This document shows, one piece after another, positions 1-12,826 of a DNA stretch of 64,000 bases (its first letter is position 1; every line of letters begins with the position of its first letter). The notes under the pieces are model-generated. The model saw nothing but the letters and a program-made list of their open reading frames with translations. It made no database searches and was not told the DNA's origin. This stretch comes from Myripristis murdjan (Eukaryota > Chordata > Actinopteri > Holocentriformes > Holocentridae), in the NCBI RefSeq assembly GCF_902150065.1, contig NC_043990.1:15979699-16043698 (forward strand). Reading direction: 5' to 3'. The position numbers were made by a program, and so were the translations under genes.

Positions 1-2175
1 TAAAAATCATCCTACTGAAGTTCCTGGGTCACATTATGACCACAGAATCATTATACTGCCACAGCTCTGAATGTTTTAGTGGAAAATGAAAAAAAAAATA
101 AAATAAAATACTTTGATGTTTTGAACACTCAACGCTCAAGAACAGGATCAAAATATACCCATTTCCAACCGAGAATCCTGTGAAATGCATTTTGATACTT
201 TGCCTATCTGTATTTTGATGCTGAGTACGACGTTACACTGGATTTATACAGAGACAGGAATATGGATTTTGCTGACGGACACTGGAATGTTTCTGGAAAT
301 ATTTGGTAGACAGTAGCTGTAATGTTGGTCAGGCTTCAGTGGGGGAAGGATATTCATATATATACTTTGTTTTTATGCCTTTGGATATGACGAGATCTTT
401 CCAAAGGTAAACTCTCATCTATTTCATCTGTGATCATCAGTCTGCTTGCAAATATGAGAAATGATGAGATTGCACCGTTAGCAATTCACAGGTAAGCCAG
501 TGACTGAGGACGAGGACGGACACAAAAAGAAATTATTATACTTAAATTTGGGGATCATATCCATGGACTAAATGGCTTTTTGAAATCTCATCGCTTCATT
601 TGACCAAATAAGAGACGACTAAGATTCACACCGGTGTTTCCAGCATATCCAGAGAGAGAATTGAACATTTTATCCTTGCTGCACACCACAATGTACAGTC
701 AGGTCGAGAATTATCGGCACCCTTCATGAAAATGAGCAAAAATGATTCTGTACAATGAACTATACACATAATGATTCAAACATTTGGGGAAACTACTAAG
801 TTCTCTCTGATGAAAAAAAAAAATCATGAAAACTTTTTTCCATGTTTTTCTGAGTAATTCTATTTTCTCAAAAGCAACTGGCACCTCAAGAGAAAATCCA
901 TCTGTGATGAAAATCTTTTTATTTTTTAATTGATCTTAGTCTGCAGAGACTGAGCTGCTGCCTTTGAATATTTCCTGTTTCACGGTGATGTCAATGTGAG
1001 GTTGCAATATGCATGGAAAATCCCTTTGTCATCTGTCTCCACAGGGAAAACCAAGAAGCTTTCACATTCGAAGAGACAGATGGTTTTTGACCTCCACAAA
1101 TCAGGCACGTAAGCAGATCAAAACTGCACTAAACAGAGTCAGGACAGTAATCAAAATGTTTCAGAGGTCTGGAGCAGCTGCAGAGGGAGCCAGGAGCGCG
1201 TCATGATCATGCACAGTGAGGAAGATGCAGAAGCCAAAGATCACAAGCTGCTTCAAAATCAGCTGTCATGGCACCTTCATGCCTCTACTGAGAGCATTTC
1301 TGTGTGTGGTGGTCAGAAGAAACCAAAATTCAACTGTTTGGCCCTTCATCAGCATGTTTGGTGATGTCAAAGTCAAATCCAGTCATCCACTGGTTTTAGT
1401 TAATATCATAATAAATCCCACTAAGTACCAGGATAATTTACCCTCACAACTAGGTGCCTCTGATTGAGACTTGGCTGTAGATGGACATTTGAACCTAAAA
1501 CATGCATGAAAATCAACAGAAAATCACTGTCTCTAGACTTGTGGCCTGTTGGAAACCTGTTTAGATGGCAGAGTTCAAGCACAAAAAAATGAATAAAATA
1601 AGCAAAATTAGGAATATCAAGGATCCTGCTGTCTTCTGAATGAAGACTGCTGACAATGCGAAGATGGTGCAACATCGTCTCAGCAGTTGTCTAAAATATG
1701 ATGCATTTTTGTAGTTTTTACAGCCATTTTTGTCCATTTTCATGAAGGGTACCAATAATTCTGCAAATGCCTGCAGTTTGCTATCACAATCTGTGCTGTA
1801 CCACCATGTGCAAATGACACTTTTGTACCATGTTTGACATCTGAATAATGCATAAGTGAGTGTGCAGTTGAAATAAAGCCTCATGATTCTGGATACGACG
1901 ATGCTGGATTGGATAGATTGGATTGAGTTGTGTGCTGTTGTTACCCAGATATTTACTGTGTTTTTACATCTGTATGTTCTTCTATTAAACACCACGGGTC
2001 TGTATAGTGTTAAAATGATAAAATCCATATTTCATAGGATTCTGGGCTTACAATGGGTGTCAGTCTGTCCTCTTAGTGTTTAATGGGCAGTGCTGAAGCT
2101 CTCAGAGGTGTTCATGCTCTAGGTGTCGTACGCCCACTCCAGCTATACTCTGCTGCCGACTGGCGGCCACTCGTT
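1..2175 (-). other. sv2a: Probable sv2a 3' untranslated region and downstream DNA
   Basis: This AT-rich stretch follows the sv2a stop codon on the minus strand. No exon of another gene is recognisable on either strand. A minus-strand AATAAA (plus-strand TTTATT) lies at 918-923 and would give a 3'UTR of about 1.25 kb, but other AT-rich sites make the true end uncertain. Short open frames here have no familiar domain or splice context. Confidence 0.5.
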
Positions 2176-5100
2176 TTACTGCAGCACCTGGCCCCGCGTC
2201 TCAGGCAGCTTCGTCGCAAGGAAACTACCTGCAGCAAGGGCGCCAGCAGCGAATAAGATTGGCACGGCCTTGGTGATGCCGACAAAAGACTGGAAAATGC
2301 TTATGCCCAGGACTGCAGCCAGTTTACAGAGGGCGTTAAGGAAGCCAAACGCTGTGGTCCTGAAGGGGAAGACAAAAGAAAAAACAGAAAATATCAGCTT
2401 CAGCAACTGTGACACTGGAGATACTTCACTGTTAAGTTTAATATATGTAATGCAATACTGATTAGTTATCTGCAGTACTTTAATCTGTACGGGAGTTTTT
2501 GTACACACACAGGAGTTCTCATTATTGTTGACATTATTGGCAAAGACGGTCTAAAAGATAAAAACGGATGAGCAAAACATTTTGAGCAATATTCTCTACA
2601 CAGAAAAGTAAGATGCTTAGATTTTTTTTTTTTTTATGTACATTTGTAAATCTATTTTCAACTGGGAATATTTTTGCTGCTTAATTTGCAGCTGAATAAT
2701 ATTTAATAAGTGCAATTGTAAACAAATCAAAATTAAATTTAGCTCACCAAATTTGGAAACACTGATTTAGTTTTTATCATTCCACCTGCCAATTGTGAGC
2801 CTTTGTATTTAGTAAAAAGTAATCACAAATTTAAAATTTGAAAAAAGAAGATCTTTTCTTTTAACTCAAAAAGGCTCAGCAAAAGAAAATTTCTTTATTT
2901 TTAATGATATGAAAATCTTTGCACTGTAATTCATCGAAGGTGCCATAATTGAACTATAATTTATTTGAATTTATCCCAATTACAGAGGAACTGCTATAGT
3001 GATGACAGTTTTGGTTTTCATCACTAATATCCTCCATGTGCAGTTTAGACAGTTTTGCAGCTCAGCACCAAGTCAACAACAATAAAAAAAAAAAAAAAAA
3101 AAACTCCTCTGAAACGAGGGCCGGTGTCCCAGTGTATACATAGTTCATGGCAACATTTGAGAAGAGATACTGTATGAAACGCAGATGTGCTCTTACCACG
3201 GCTGTGTGAACATGGCAGAGGGACAAAACAAAAGAAAGAAGTCGGATTTTCCCCCGTTACCTTTTATCGGAGGGGTAGAGCTCCACTGTTAAAACATCGA
3301 GGGCGTTCCACGAGGCGATGCTGATGCCACCAAACAGACACAAGAGGGCAATCATTCCTGACTCACTGTTGCCAAACATCAGGAAGAAACAGCTGACGCA
3401 AGATATGACACTGGACCCCGCTGTGTGGAACAACACAGTGAGAGACACTGAATAACAGCTCCAGTAATTATCTTCTCCAAAAAAAAAAAAAAAAAAAAAA
3501 AACAGTCTTTGTTACCTGCAACACTCTGGCTTACAATCTGTTACCTACCCAGCATCCTTAAACGGCCAATTTTGTCCATAAGTAGAGCTGACACAATGTT
3601 GCCTGGCAACACCGCCAGTGTGCCGAGGAAGCTGACAAAGTATATCATGTATGCGTTGTTGTCGTCGCTGAAGTCCAGCATACAGCCCTCCTTGTTGTGG
3701 AGAAAGGTGCTGTTCACCAGTTTGCAATCGACAAACCTGTATTTGAAAAAGTCTGATGGGAGACAGAGAAAGGAAAGGAGTGTTATTAGTCTATCTCACT
3801 GAATCACAAGAGCATGGAAATCTATGGAATATGGCAAATGAGTGATGGCATGTGGAATTGATTAGAGCCAGTTGCCAAGTGTGTTAAAAATGTCCTCACT
3901 GATTGATGGCCGGCTCACAAAAGGAGTCTCAGCTCTACTTGCATTGCATAATAAAACTGCACAAACAATCCTCTGTCGGTGGCTGTTCTTAATCAAAATT
4001 CCTTTCAGACAGTCAGCGAGCATGAAAACAACATCACTCTCACTTCTGTTCCCCACTTGTTCCACGACAGGCAGGCAAAGAAAAGGTCGGAGAAGGTCGC
4101 ACCTCGAAACAAGCTCTCCTCGAGGTTGCGAGTGCAAGACCTGCTATTGTATCCTCTGTTTACACTCTGTTGCCTGCAGCACCGGCTACGTTATTAGATT
4201 TTCTAATGACACACGAAAAGCATTAACAGTATAATTACAGGGAGTTGTGTGGAATGTGATTATAGCGTTCAGTGGCCGCAACTTTAGACTTCCAAATCAC
4301 ATAAAGACAAAAGAGCGTTGGGCTGACTTCAGAGCACACTCGCTGAAATCTGCTGAGGCGGTTAACGTTGATTTGAACATGCTGCGTTTTTAAATCTCAT
4401 TAAAGCCACCCTTACACCGTGCTGCAGTGGGTCAATAGCTATGAAAGCATAGAAAGCACACACACACACATTCATTCACAGATTCATTACACACTACACA
4501 CACTGCTATCATATTGCACATAACGTTGCTGCATTGCACGTGCCACCCTATATGCTGCTACACAACCACCATTGCACTGTTGAGGTTACTTATCCATTTT
4601 TATCGTTCATCTCTGCATATATTTTGCTTTTATTTATGATATTTTTATGCTGGACACCGCTGAAGAGCTGCGAAACAGATTTTAATTGTTCTGAGCACAA
4701 TGATAATAAAGATCTAATCTAATCTAATCTAATCATAACCACTTCTCTGGTTTCTCAGCCATGGACCAGCGGAGAATCTGACATGCCAGATTTATCACAC
4801 ACAAGGAAGGCCAAGTAAAACCATATACAAACTATATGAACACATGGAAAGAGCTGCATGGTGGTCAGTCACGGCTACACAGACCGGTTAGAGCTGGATC
4901 AAAACCCTCCACGCCGGGGGGTTCACACCAAAGACCCAGCATCAGCGTGCACAGACAGTTTCAAAGAGACGCTGCCAGTAGAAAATGTGCAAACTAACAT
5001 ACACAGACACATATAACCAAAAATCAATTGCTGTGCCACAATCTGTATCCCCTAAAAAATATGTACACCAGGAAATTAGTGTTGGGGAAATGCACTTGAT

Positions 5101-6584
5101 AAATGATAAGTAAACTAAAAAAAAATTGCTTGTTGAATAAAAAGAATCAATGGGCACTTGGGGCTATTAAGATCAGAGCCAATAATAATATCTACTCATC
5201 ATGAGAAATCTAGGTAGGCTCCTTTTGGTAGTGAATTTTTATTCTTGTTTTATGGTTTCAAAATGCAGAAAAGCATGTAAGGCAATCTGCAAAACATAAA
5301 TCATTTTGTTCTTCTCATCACTGGCATGGAATTGAGGTGAAGACACTACACCTGGGGACAGGCAGATTTAGGGCACACAAATTTTGCTAAATAAATTTCC
5401 TCAGAGCGATCGGGCCTCTCTGCGATAGCGGGCGTCTCGCTGTACCCATCCACTTCCTGAATGCAAATGGCAGGGGTGACAAAGCTTTTTGTATTTACCT
5501 GTGTTGTAAAACAAGCTTGCCATGAAGGTGCAGTTTCTGAAGAAGGTGTTGGTGGAGGTGATGTCCTCAAAGTAGCACTCCTCGAACACACAGTCTTCAA
5601 ACACCATGGATTTCATCTTAAGGTTGAGGAACCTTGTGGATGCATCACATTTTGGTTTTTAGTTTAGTCCAGCATGCATGCACACTCATGAATCATAAAA
5701 GTGTAGAATCCCAAAAACAGGGATACAATAAAATGACCAAAAAATAAGGGGATCAATAACTTGTGTGAGGTAAAAAAAAAAAAAAAAAAAAGACTTGACA
5801 TCAAAAAAGACAAGCACTCAAATATTGCAATATCAGAAACTATTCAGTTTCTAGTTCATTGCTTTCAATGCTCAGAAACAAAAACACCACACACTTACTT
5901 GTCATTGAAGTAGTGTCCTTGGCGATGAACTTGGTTCTCCAGGGTGAAGTTAAAAGTGTTGTGCTGGACTTGCTCCTTGACGAACACCTTTGTGCGTGAC
6001 TCGTATTCCTGCTTCTGGATGTATTTGATCATATCTGGGAACCACACCGTCAGGCCGTAATAGCTGCAAGGTCAGGGGAGAGCAGATAAGGCACACACTC
6101 GACACAGACTGTGAGTCGCAATACGGTGGCATAACACGGCAGAGCGGAGTAGCGTGCGTACCTGAAAGACATGGTGAACCAAACGGCCATCAGCATGAAA
6201 GTGGTTCGCTTATATTCTGGGCTGAAGCAGGCGAGAAAGTTACTCCGCATCTGTAAGACAAAAACAACTCTTTTGACAGCCCTCTTTTGAAAGCCTGGGA
6301 GATGCGATACTTCTAATATGGATTCCTCAGCCTATATTTTCTGCAGTTATGCTAATACATGTTATCTCCATAATGTTGGACAAGTCATTGATGCCCGTTG
6401 AGAGTCTGAAAATGAACCTCCTGGAGCCAAAAAGAAGAAAAGCAACAGGATGGGGACTTGCACACCGCGACAGTCGCCGGGCTGGTTGTGCAGGTGCAGT
6501 GGAGCGTGAGGTGATACGGAGGCTCATTTCAAATCTTTCCATAGACTTTCCTCCCCTTTCCTTCAACATAAAACTGCAATTTCA

Positions 6585-6628
<44 letters not shown>

Positions 6629-9600
6629 TGTCACTTCTTAACTTGGAGGAGATTTTGCAATAAGCAGTAACCAGGTGGTACTGTGGCAGATTCAGAAGAG
6701 GTTGGTGTGGAGCGTGTAGGCGAGCGCATCTAACAGTATGTAGGCTGAAAGTAAATTAATATCAGGCTCCAAACTGGTAAAATGTCTGCGCAGAGCAGTG
6801 GTGCTGAAAATGTGTACAGCACAGTAACAGTAAAAGTTAAACACCCTGCAGCAGTCTGTGGACGCAGCCACTTTCACTGATGAGGAGAATAACAGTCACG
6901 GGTAATAATCCACCAGCATAAAAAAAAACAAACACTTATTTTTCTGCCGTGAACTGAGAGACATGTTTTCACCAGATGGGATGCAGCTTTAATGTGCTAT
7001 ACACTGATATTCAAATTCCAGTTTAGCAGGCTGGAGAACAGCAGAGGCAGAGGAAGGCAGTAACTATGGAGATACGGCCAGAGCAAAGCTTGTAGCTATT
7101 AGTTTAATTTACAGAGGGCATTAAAATTATCAGTACACCCCAGAGGACACTGAATAAATAATAAGGGTAAAAGTCAACATTTTATAACCCATTAGATTAA
7201 CATCTACAGCCACGTTGTCCCTGCATTTGGTTATTGTGCTGCACTCGACACTGATAGCACCACAGAGAATGACAAAAAAACAAAACAAAAACAATGTAGA
7301 GTAAGCATGTAATTTGCATTTTTTGTCAGTTAAGTATATGCACATGGTCCTTGGAAGAGAGTAAATTGACTTACTGGGCCTGCATACCCAGTGGGCCGAG
7401 CAGGAAGACCCGCCCCTTCTCTGCCTCTGATTGGCTAACCCTAACCTGAAGCCTAACCTTAACCAACTTAACCAACAAAGGCAGTGATCACTAGCCAATC
7501 AGAGGCAGAGTAGGGTGGGTATGCAGGCCCACCATGTCAATTTAGCCTCTCATCATGGTGCTTGATGAAAATGCCTGAAATTTGGCAGTGTGTGTGAACA
7601 GGTGTGTGTTTGTACTCATGTCAATCGGCAAAAAGGGGGTGTGACAATGGGAGTGGTCTATAAAACAAGACCCTTCGAAATGGATTCACATAACAGATAG
7701 ACAAACATACACATACACACACTTTCATTGGTGACAGATTGCCCTGCCCCTACGCTTTAGCCACGCCCCCTTTCATGACTTACATTCTGTTAATCCATCA
7801 GTTCACAGGTCCACTAAAATCTGTCCATTCATGGGTCAAGCTGTGCTCACTTTCTATGAGGCTGAACTGGGCCATGGAGGGAGTGTTTGTGAGGTCGTGT
7901 GTTACGTGTTTTCTGTCTCACCTGTTGGGACAAGCTCATAATCTTCAGTTTATAGCGTTGCCAGACTGGTGTGTCGGTGCCAGTATCCACCAACTCATCC
8001 ATCTGTTTCACAGTCTTGATTGTGGTGACCTTTGATGGAAAAAGGGGACATTTCTCTTAGAGGTAGAGCCTATTATGTCTTTCACCAAGATACCATAAAA
8101 AAAAAATCTCGCAGCAGATTTCATTATTTGCCCTCGGCTGTTTCCTGTCATTCTGCTAGAGAGGAAATTCACATAAGATGACACAATGAGATAAAGAGGA
8201 CACGGCAATTTCTGGGTGTTCAGGGTGTTAAAATAGCAGTGGTGCTTTTTTTTTTTTTTTCCTTAAGAACCACTTTCATTGCCACTGAGAATCTCACAAG
8301 TTGTACCTTTACCTACTTGTCCTTTTAGATGATTTGCATTGTTTTCTTGCACATAGAAACATAGACAAAGAATGAGGATGCAAGTGGTGCTGTTTAGACT
8401 CATGGCACAAAGTCAAAACTTAATTCAGCATAGTTTACATGGATCAAAGAGGAGCCAACTGATTGTAGATGTACCTAACAGAATAAAGAGTATTTTGGGT
8501 CATTTGGTAAACTGTGACATAAAAAATCATGTCCTATTTTGGAGCAGCGGGGGCATTTCTGTCATGGGTTTGGTTCCGGTTTTGATTACAGTGCAAAAAC
8601 TACATTTGGATTTCTTGGCTTTTAGTTGTTTTTCCAGGGGATACTCACAGAAAACACTCTCTCTGGGTATCCCTTCGCTCTCATGTTGGTGTCATGAACT
8701 TGCTTTAGAATCATCCAGCCTTCATCGTGCTTGCCATTCTGTTAGGAAATGAAAGCAGAGGTTATATATGGTATTATATACTGTAATGTAAGACAGCACA
8801 TAACATTTCTGTGTGTCTTTGCATATCCAAGGAGAGTGGACGTTATCTCCTTGAATAACCATGACCTTGATGACTGAGAATCTGCACAGATTTCTATGCA
8901 TGTTATTTTTACTGATTCAAACACTTAAACAGGCACTTATCTTAATGAAGTCATGTATATTATAAGGCAGATACTGAGCTGATAAGGTGCTGTTATATAC
9001 GTGTGTGCCAAACAAAAGGAACGGTGGCAACATTTGCACATTTTTATTGAGAATGAAAAGGCTCTGTTGGTCAGTTTCAGAAAGTACTGTCAGCAAGAGA
9101 CACTTCTCTCAGCCAGCACATGGGAGGTAACATCTGCTGACCTCTAAGTAGAAGCGAGGGCTTTCTGGCATGGCATTGAGGGCAGCGATGGCTGCAACAG
9201 AGGGAAACGCACACACTAACACAAACACACGCCAGCTATGGAACTGGTATGCCGAGCCCATCTGGAAACTCCATCCTGGATAGAAAAAGAAAACAGAAAC
9301 AAACCCCCAAAAGAAATCAGCTCACACTTTACACACTTAACATTTGCCATTACCATTTTAACCCATAACTTTAAATTCCTTGCATAAATTTGTCTTTCCC
9401 CTGAAAATTTGAGTCAAATTGGAACATTAATAACAAGATTGATGTCAGATTATCCATCTGTGTCTTAAGTGGAATTTTGTAGTATATCTTAATGTTAATA
9501 TGATAAGACACTGATGCCCACAGACAGTTTTTTTGTATCCCTGGTCAGTGTCAGCTGTTAAAACTGATGCTTTGTACTGTGTGCTCATGTTTTGCATGCT

Positions 9601-9963
9601 GTGAAACTCTTATTTTCCATCAAACATGCAGTGAAGAATATTAACTAGGTAGGACAGGGAGCTAAATAAAAGCAGAGTGAAGATGGTAACCTCACAAGTT
9701 CAGCTATTAGGTTATTGTTCTTACCATAATGAGGGATTATGGCCCAGGCCATAGCAGATGCATATATTCCCCCAATCATCCAGAACATGCAGAGCCAGCT
9801 CAGGTGCTCGCCACGCTTCTCTTGGGCCAGGAATTCAGAATAGTAGGAAAACACGATTGGAATTGAGCCACCAATCCTGCAAAGATCAGAAATCCACTGA
9901 GCCGAGAGTGGAACTGTGTATACTTGACAGAAAAGATCCTGAAATGCATGCAGAATGTGTGAC

Positions 9964-9994
<31 letters not shown>

Positions 9995-11635
9995 GCACTA
10001 CTGCTGCATTCTGTAAGTAGTGGCTATTTCAGATCAAATGCCCAGAAAGTGCCTCATGGTTGCATATTTTTTCTCAGTATACCAAAACACATGCACAGCC
10101 TCATGACTGCTTGGAATAAAGGAAAGGAAAGCTGCTTCAAAACAGTGTGGAACAAGAGCAGCTGTTTTCTATTTATCTTTAATTACTCAAATTATATGTG
10201 ATATCATAACCCTCCACCGATAATAGAGCTGCGTGCTTATAAGCTGCTCATAGAGAAGCAGCTCTAAAGACCAGGCAGTAATGGAGGTTGGATGGTGTGT
10301 TTCTATTGGTTTTTGGATTCTGCTGCTTGCGTTTGCCTCGGTCCCACCGGATTGTATTGGAGAACGGCTGAGGCAGGCAATTCTGCATTGAAGTAACTGT
10401 CAAAACTGGGATCAGAATCAATCAGCACAGTGGCTTCTGAGAGCTTCTGAAAGTAACCAGGATTGTGCTTTCATTTACCCAACACCTGAGAGCAGACGGC
10501 AGAACAGGAAAGTGCTGTAGCCCTGGACGAAGGAGGAGAAGAAGGAGAAGACACTGTTGATGGACAGAGAGATGAGAAGAGACTGACGACGGCCTATCCG
10601 GTCAGCGAGGCCACCCCACAGGAAGGCCCCAACCATCATCCCGAAATATACAATCAGACCTGCAGAGGCAAGGAGAGAAGTATTTCTGAACTGTAAAAAC
10701 ACAAATTTAACTGTAAATGTAGAATATGGTTGGTTGTTTTCATCACTACAGGACTGCATGGATACAGTTTCAGATACCTGCTGTATTCCTATTGAGAGAT
10801 CATGAAAATTGTAAGCTCTTGCCCACTCTGTGTATAACTCTCTCTTCACAGGTAGCTGATAATTTAAACATGGAGAGTGTTAAGCCTCTCCTGTCCTCTT
10901 GTCTTTTTCCAGCAACATAAAAATCCGACATCACACGCCAAAAATAGAAAGTGAATTGAGGATGGAGACGACGAAAAGGGGAGTTAATGACACTAGAGGG
11001 TTTTTTTTTTCCTGGTGTGACTTACCTAACATGCTTTTGTTGGGTTCAGACAGACACATATCCCTCTCAGCGCTGGGCAGGACAAAGCCGACCACAAAGA
11101 TCTCCACGCCGTCTGCCATGAGTGCCAGCCCCAACACAAAGTAGAGGGTCCACTGGAACTTTCCATGACCACATTCTTGTAAAATGGTCTCGTACTGCTG
11201 AGCCAGCTCTTCCTGGTCCTTCCGTCTTTCAGCCTCTGAGACCCCGATATCTCTGAACTGCTGCCCACCGGCCCTGACTGAGCCGGGGCCTCCGCTCAGG
11301 CTGCCCTTGCCAGAATCGGCCCGGGGGATACCTTGATACTCCCCCTCGTAGATCTCATCATCCTCGTCGTGACCCTCCGTGGAGTCACTGTGGCCGCCCT
11401 CGTCGTCATTGGCCGCCTGGCTGTCACTACGGTAGTAGCCTCCATCCTGGCTACCCTGCATGGGATAGTCATCATCATCGTCCTCTTCAAAACGGCTGTA
11501 GGAGCGTTTGCTGTACTCGTCGGTCATACGATCCATTCCACGGCTGACCTTCTTGGAAGCTTGTCGCTTGACTTCTTTGGCAATGTCTTTGGCACCTTTT
11601 ATGAAGGCAGTCCGGTTTTGGTAGCTGTCCTCCAT
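2176..11635 (-). CDS. sv2a: Synaptic vesicle glycoprotein 2A (SV2A), 12 coding exons
   Basis: SV2A is a 12-TM major-facilitator-type membrane glycoprotein of synaptic vesicles; it modulates calcium-triggered exocytosis and is the known target of levetiracetam. Coding exons in transcript order: 11026-11635, 10479-10659, 9725-9876, 9142-9275, 8649-8738, 7922-8029, 6162-6250, 5899-6063, 5499-5632, 3549-3752, 3261-3420, 2176-2359. All junctions are GT-AG, all phases agree, total 736 aa plus TAA (human SV2A is about 742). Visible parts: acidic cytosolic N-terminus with EGHDEDDEIYEGEYQGIPRA, TM1 WTLYFVLGLALMADG, MFS motif GGLADRIGRRQ, large luminal loop 4 with pentapeptide-like FEDCVFEECYFED and glycosylation sequon FFRNCTF, second-half SWNALDVLTVELYPSDKR, C-terminus KLPETRGQVLQ. 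The start is the MEDSYQNR methionine, matching the SV2 family N-terminus; an upstream in-frame ATG adds only eight residues. The adjoining sf3b4 favours SV2A over SV2B/C. Confidence 0.96.
4440..4736 (+). repeat. 3' end of a non-LTR retrotransposon (LINE tail)
   Basis: The segment ends in GAGCACAATGATAATAAAG followed by a tandem (ATCTA)n tail at about 4711-4735, the usual 3' terminus of teleost CR1/L2/Rex1-type LINEs. The ORF here (4534-4722) is a by-product. It lies in the sv2a intron between 3753 and 5498. Confidence 0.6.
6586..6626 (+). repeat. (CT)n(CA)n microsatellite in an sv2a intron
   Basis: A short CT run passes directly into about 15 CA dinucleotides. It is an ordinary fish dinucleotide repeat. 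Confidence 0.95.
7357..7551. mobile_element. Foldback (long inverted-repeat) MITE-like element
   Basis: The two halves are inverted copies. GAGAGTAAATTGAC at 7357-7370 pairs with the region ending at 7551, GGGCCTGCATACCCA pairs with its inverse near 7515-7530, and the 19-mer CTCTGCCTCTGATTGGCTA (7419-7437) pairs exactly with 7492-7510. The left arm carries about 30 extra bases. The loop at about 7438-7490 has CTAACC-type repeats. No coding capacity. A non-autonomous DNA element is the simplest reading. Confidence 0.65.
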
Positions 11636-11781
11636 TTTAAAGAGGTTCAGGAGACGCACGAGCGGTCAAGATTTCGTAGCACAGAGGCCACCTGAATGTA
11701 CCGTTGTTGGTATCAGGCTTCAGTTTGTTGACGTTATGAGGTGACCCTTTTCACCTGATCGAGGAAGAGCTCCTCTTGAGT
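11636..11781 (-). other. sv2a: sv2a 5'UTR part of the first coding exon (proposed)
   Basis: Immediately upstream of the sv2a ATG the sequence has no further splice signal until a pyrimidine-rich acceptor (minus strand TTTTCTTCCCAG) with the exon edge at 11781. An alternative acceptor, CATTCAG, would put the edge at 11691. The sequence alone cannot decide between them. Confidence 0.4.
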
Positions 11782-12770
11782 CTGGGAAGAAAATGAGATT
11801 GAAATTAACCCTTCACATGGTCCATTTAATAATCACTCCAGTATGTGTGGATCAGGGCCATGACACTTTCTCAGTGATGCAGAAGCATTCACTCTGCACC
11901 TGTCAGAGGATCTGGGTGTTCAAATACAGTGCTGCTTTTTTTATTTAGTCAAACAAAATTCTTCCCTAGATGGTAATTATGTAATTCAAGACCTCACCTG
12001 TTGCATTTTCGTGTCTGCACAGTGTGTGCTCTCTGCACAGTCACAGAAGGACAAGTCTACAACACTGTGTCCTTTTTAATGGTTGATTTGTTGCTGCGGA
12101 ACGGTCCTCAATGTCTCTCTTTGCCGTGGAGAGCTACATGACCACACACAGGCAACATAATCGTGATATGTCCCAGAAGATGAAGGAATAAATTAATGTC
12201 ACCACGGTGTCATCATATAAGCATGTATTGACTTATAAATGAGTCACTTTTAAGCTCTAAAATGTGTTATTATATCTTAAATGATGAGTTTGGAGATGAC
12301 ACTTCAAATGTTGTACTTGAATAATACTGTATAAAATTATAAGAAAATGTATTATTAGACACCAGATGGTTGATGTCCATTTTACCAGTCTATGACAGTC
12401 ACATTTCCCTTTGAAATAGTCTCTTTTGTGGGAAAAAAGCATTAATGGAGCCCCAGCTTTTTGTTCACTGCTCAGCTGATACCCTGATCTATAAGCTTGT
12501 ATTAGACAGCATTACTGTGTGCCTGGGGTCAGTGCTACACAAACGACGTGTCAGACTGAATCTGTGATATAATGTACACATCGAAGCAGCAGCCATAAAG
12601 ACAGAGCCTTCATTTCGATGTCCATTTGAGCTCTGTTTCTAAAACAAGGTTTGACACATAATAGCTGGCTGCCCAACACAACTTGAAACGTTTAGTAGAT
12701 GCAGCACCATGCAATATAACATGCTATGTGTTTTCTGAACAAGCTACATGGATTTTGCAATCTGCTCAAC

Positions 12771-12826
12771 TGTGTGTGTGTGTGTGTGTGTGTGTGTTAG
12801 ATAGATAGATAGATAGATAGATAGAT
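12771..12826 (+). repeat. Compound (TG)n(TAGA)n microsatellite
   Basis: About 13 TG units are followed by about seven TAGA units, in the long intron upstream of the first sv2a coding exon. Confidence 0.95.

Noticed and set aside
1009-1206. 65-residue plus-strand ORF downstream of sv2a
   Set aside because: No domain, no splice or promoter context, and composition like the surrounding non-coding DNA.
9758-10201. 147-residue plus-strand ORF
   Set aside because: It runs antisense across sv2a exon 4 and a poly(T) tract, so it is a shadow of the real exon.
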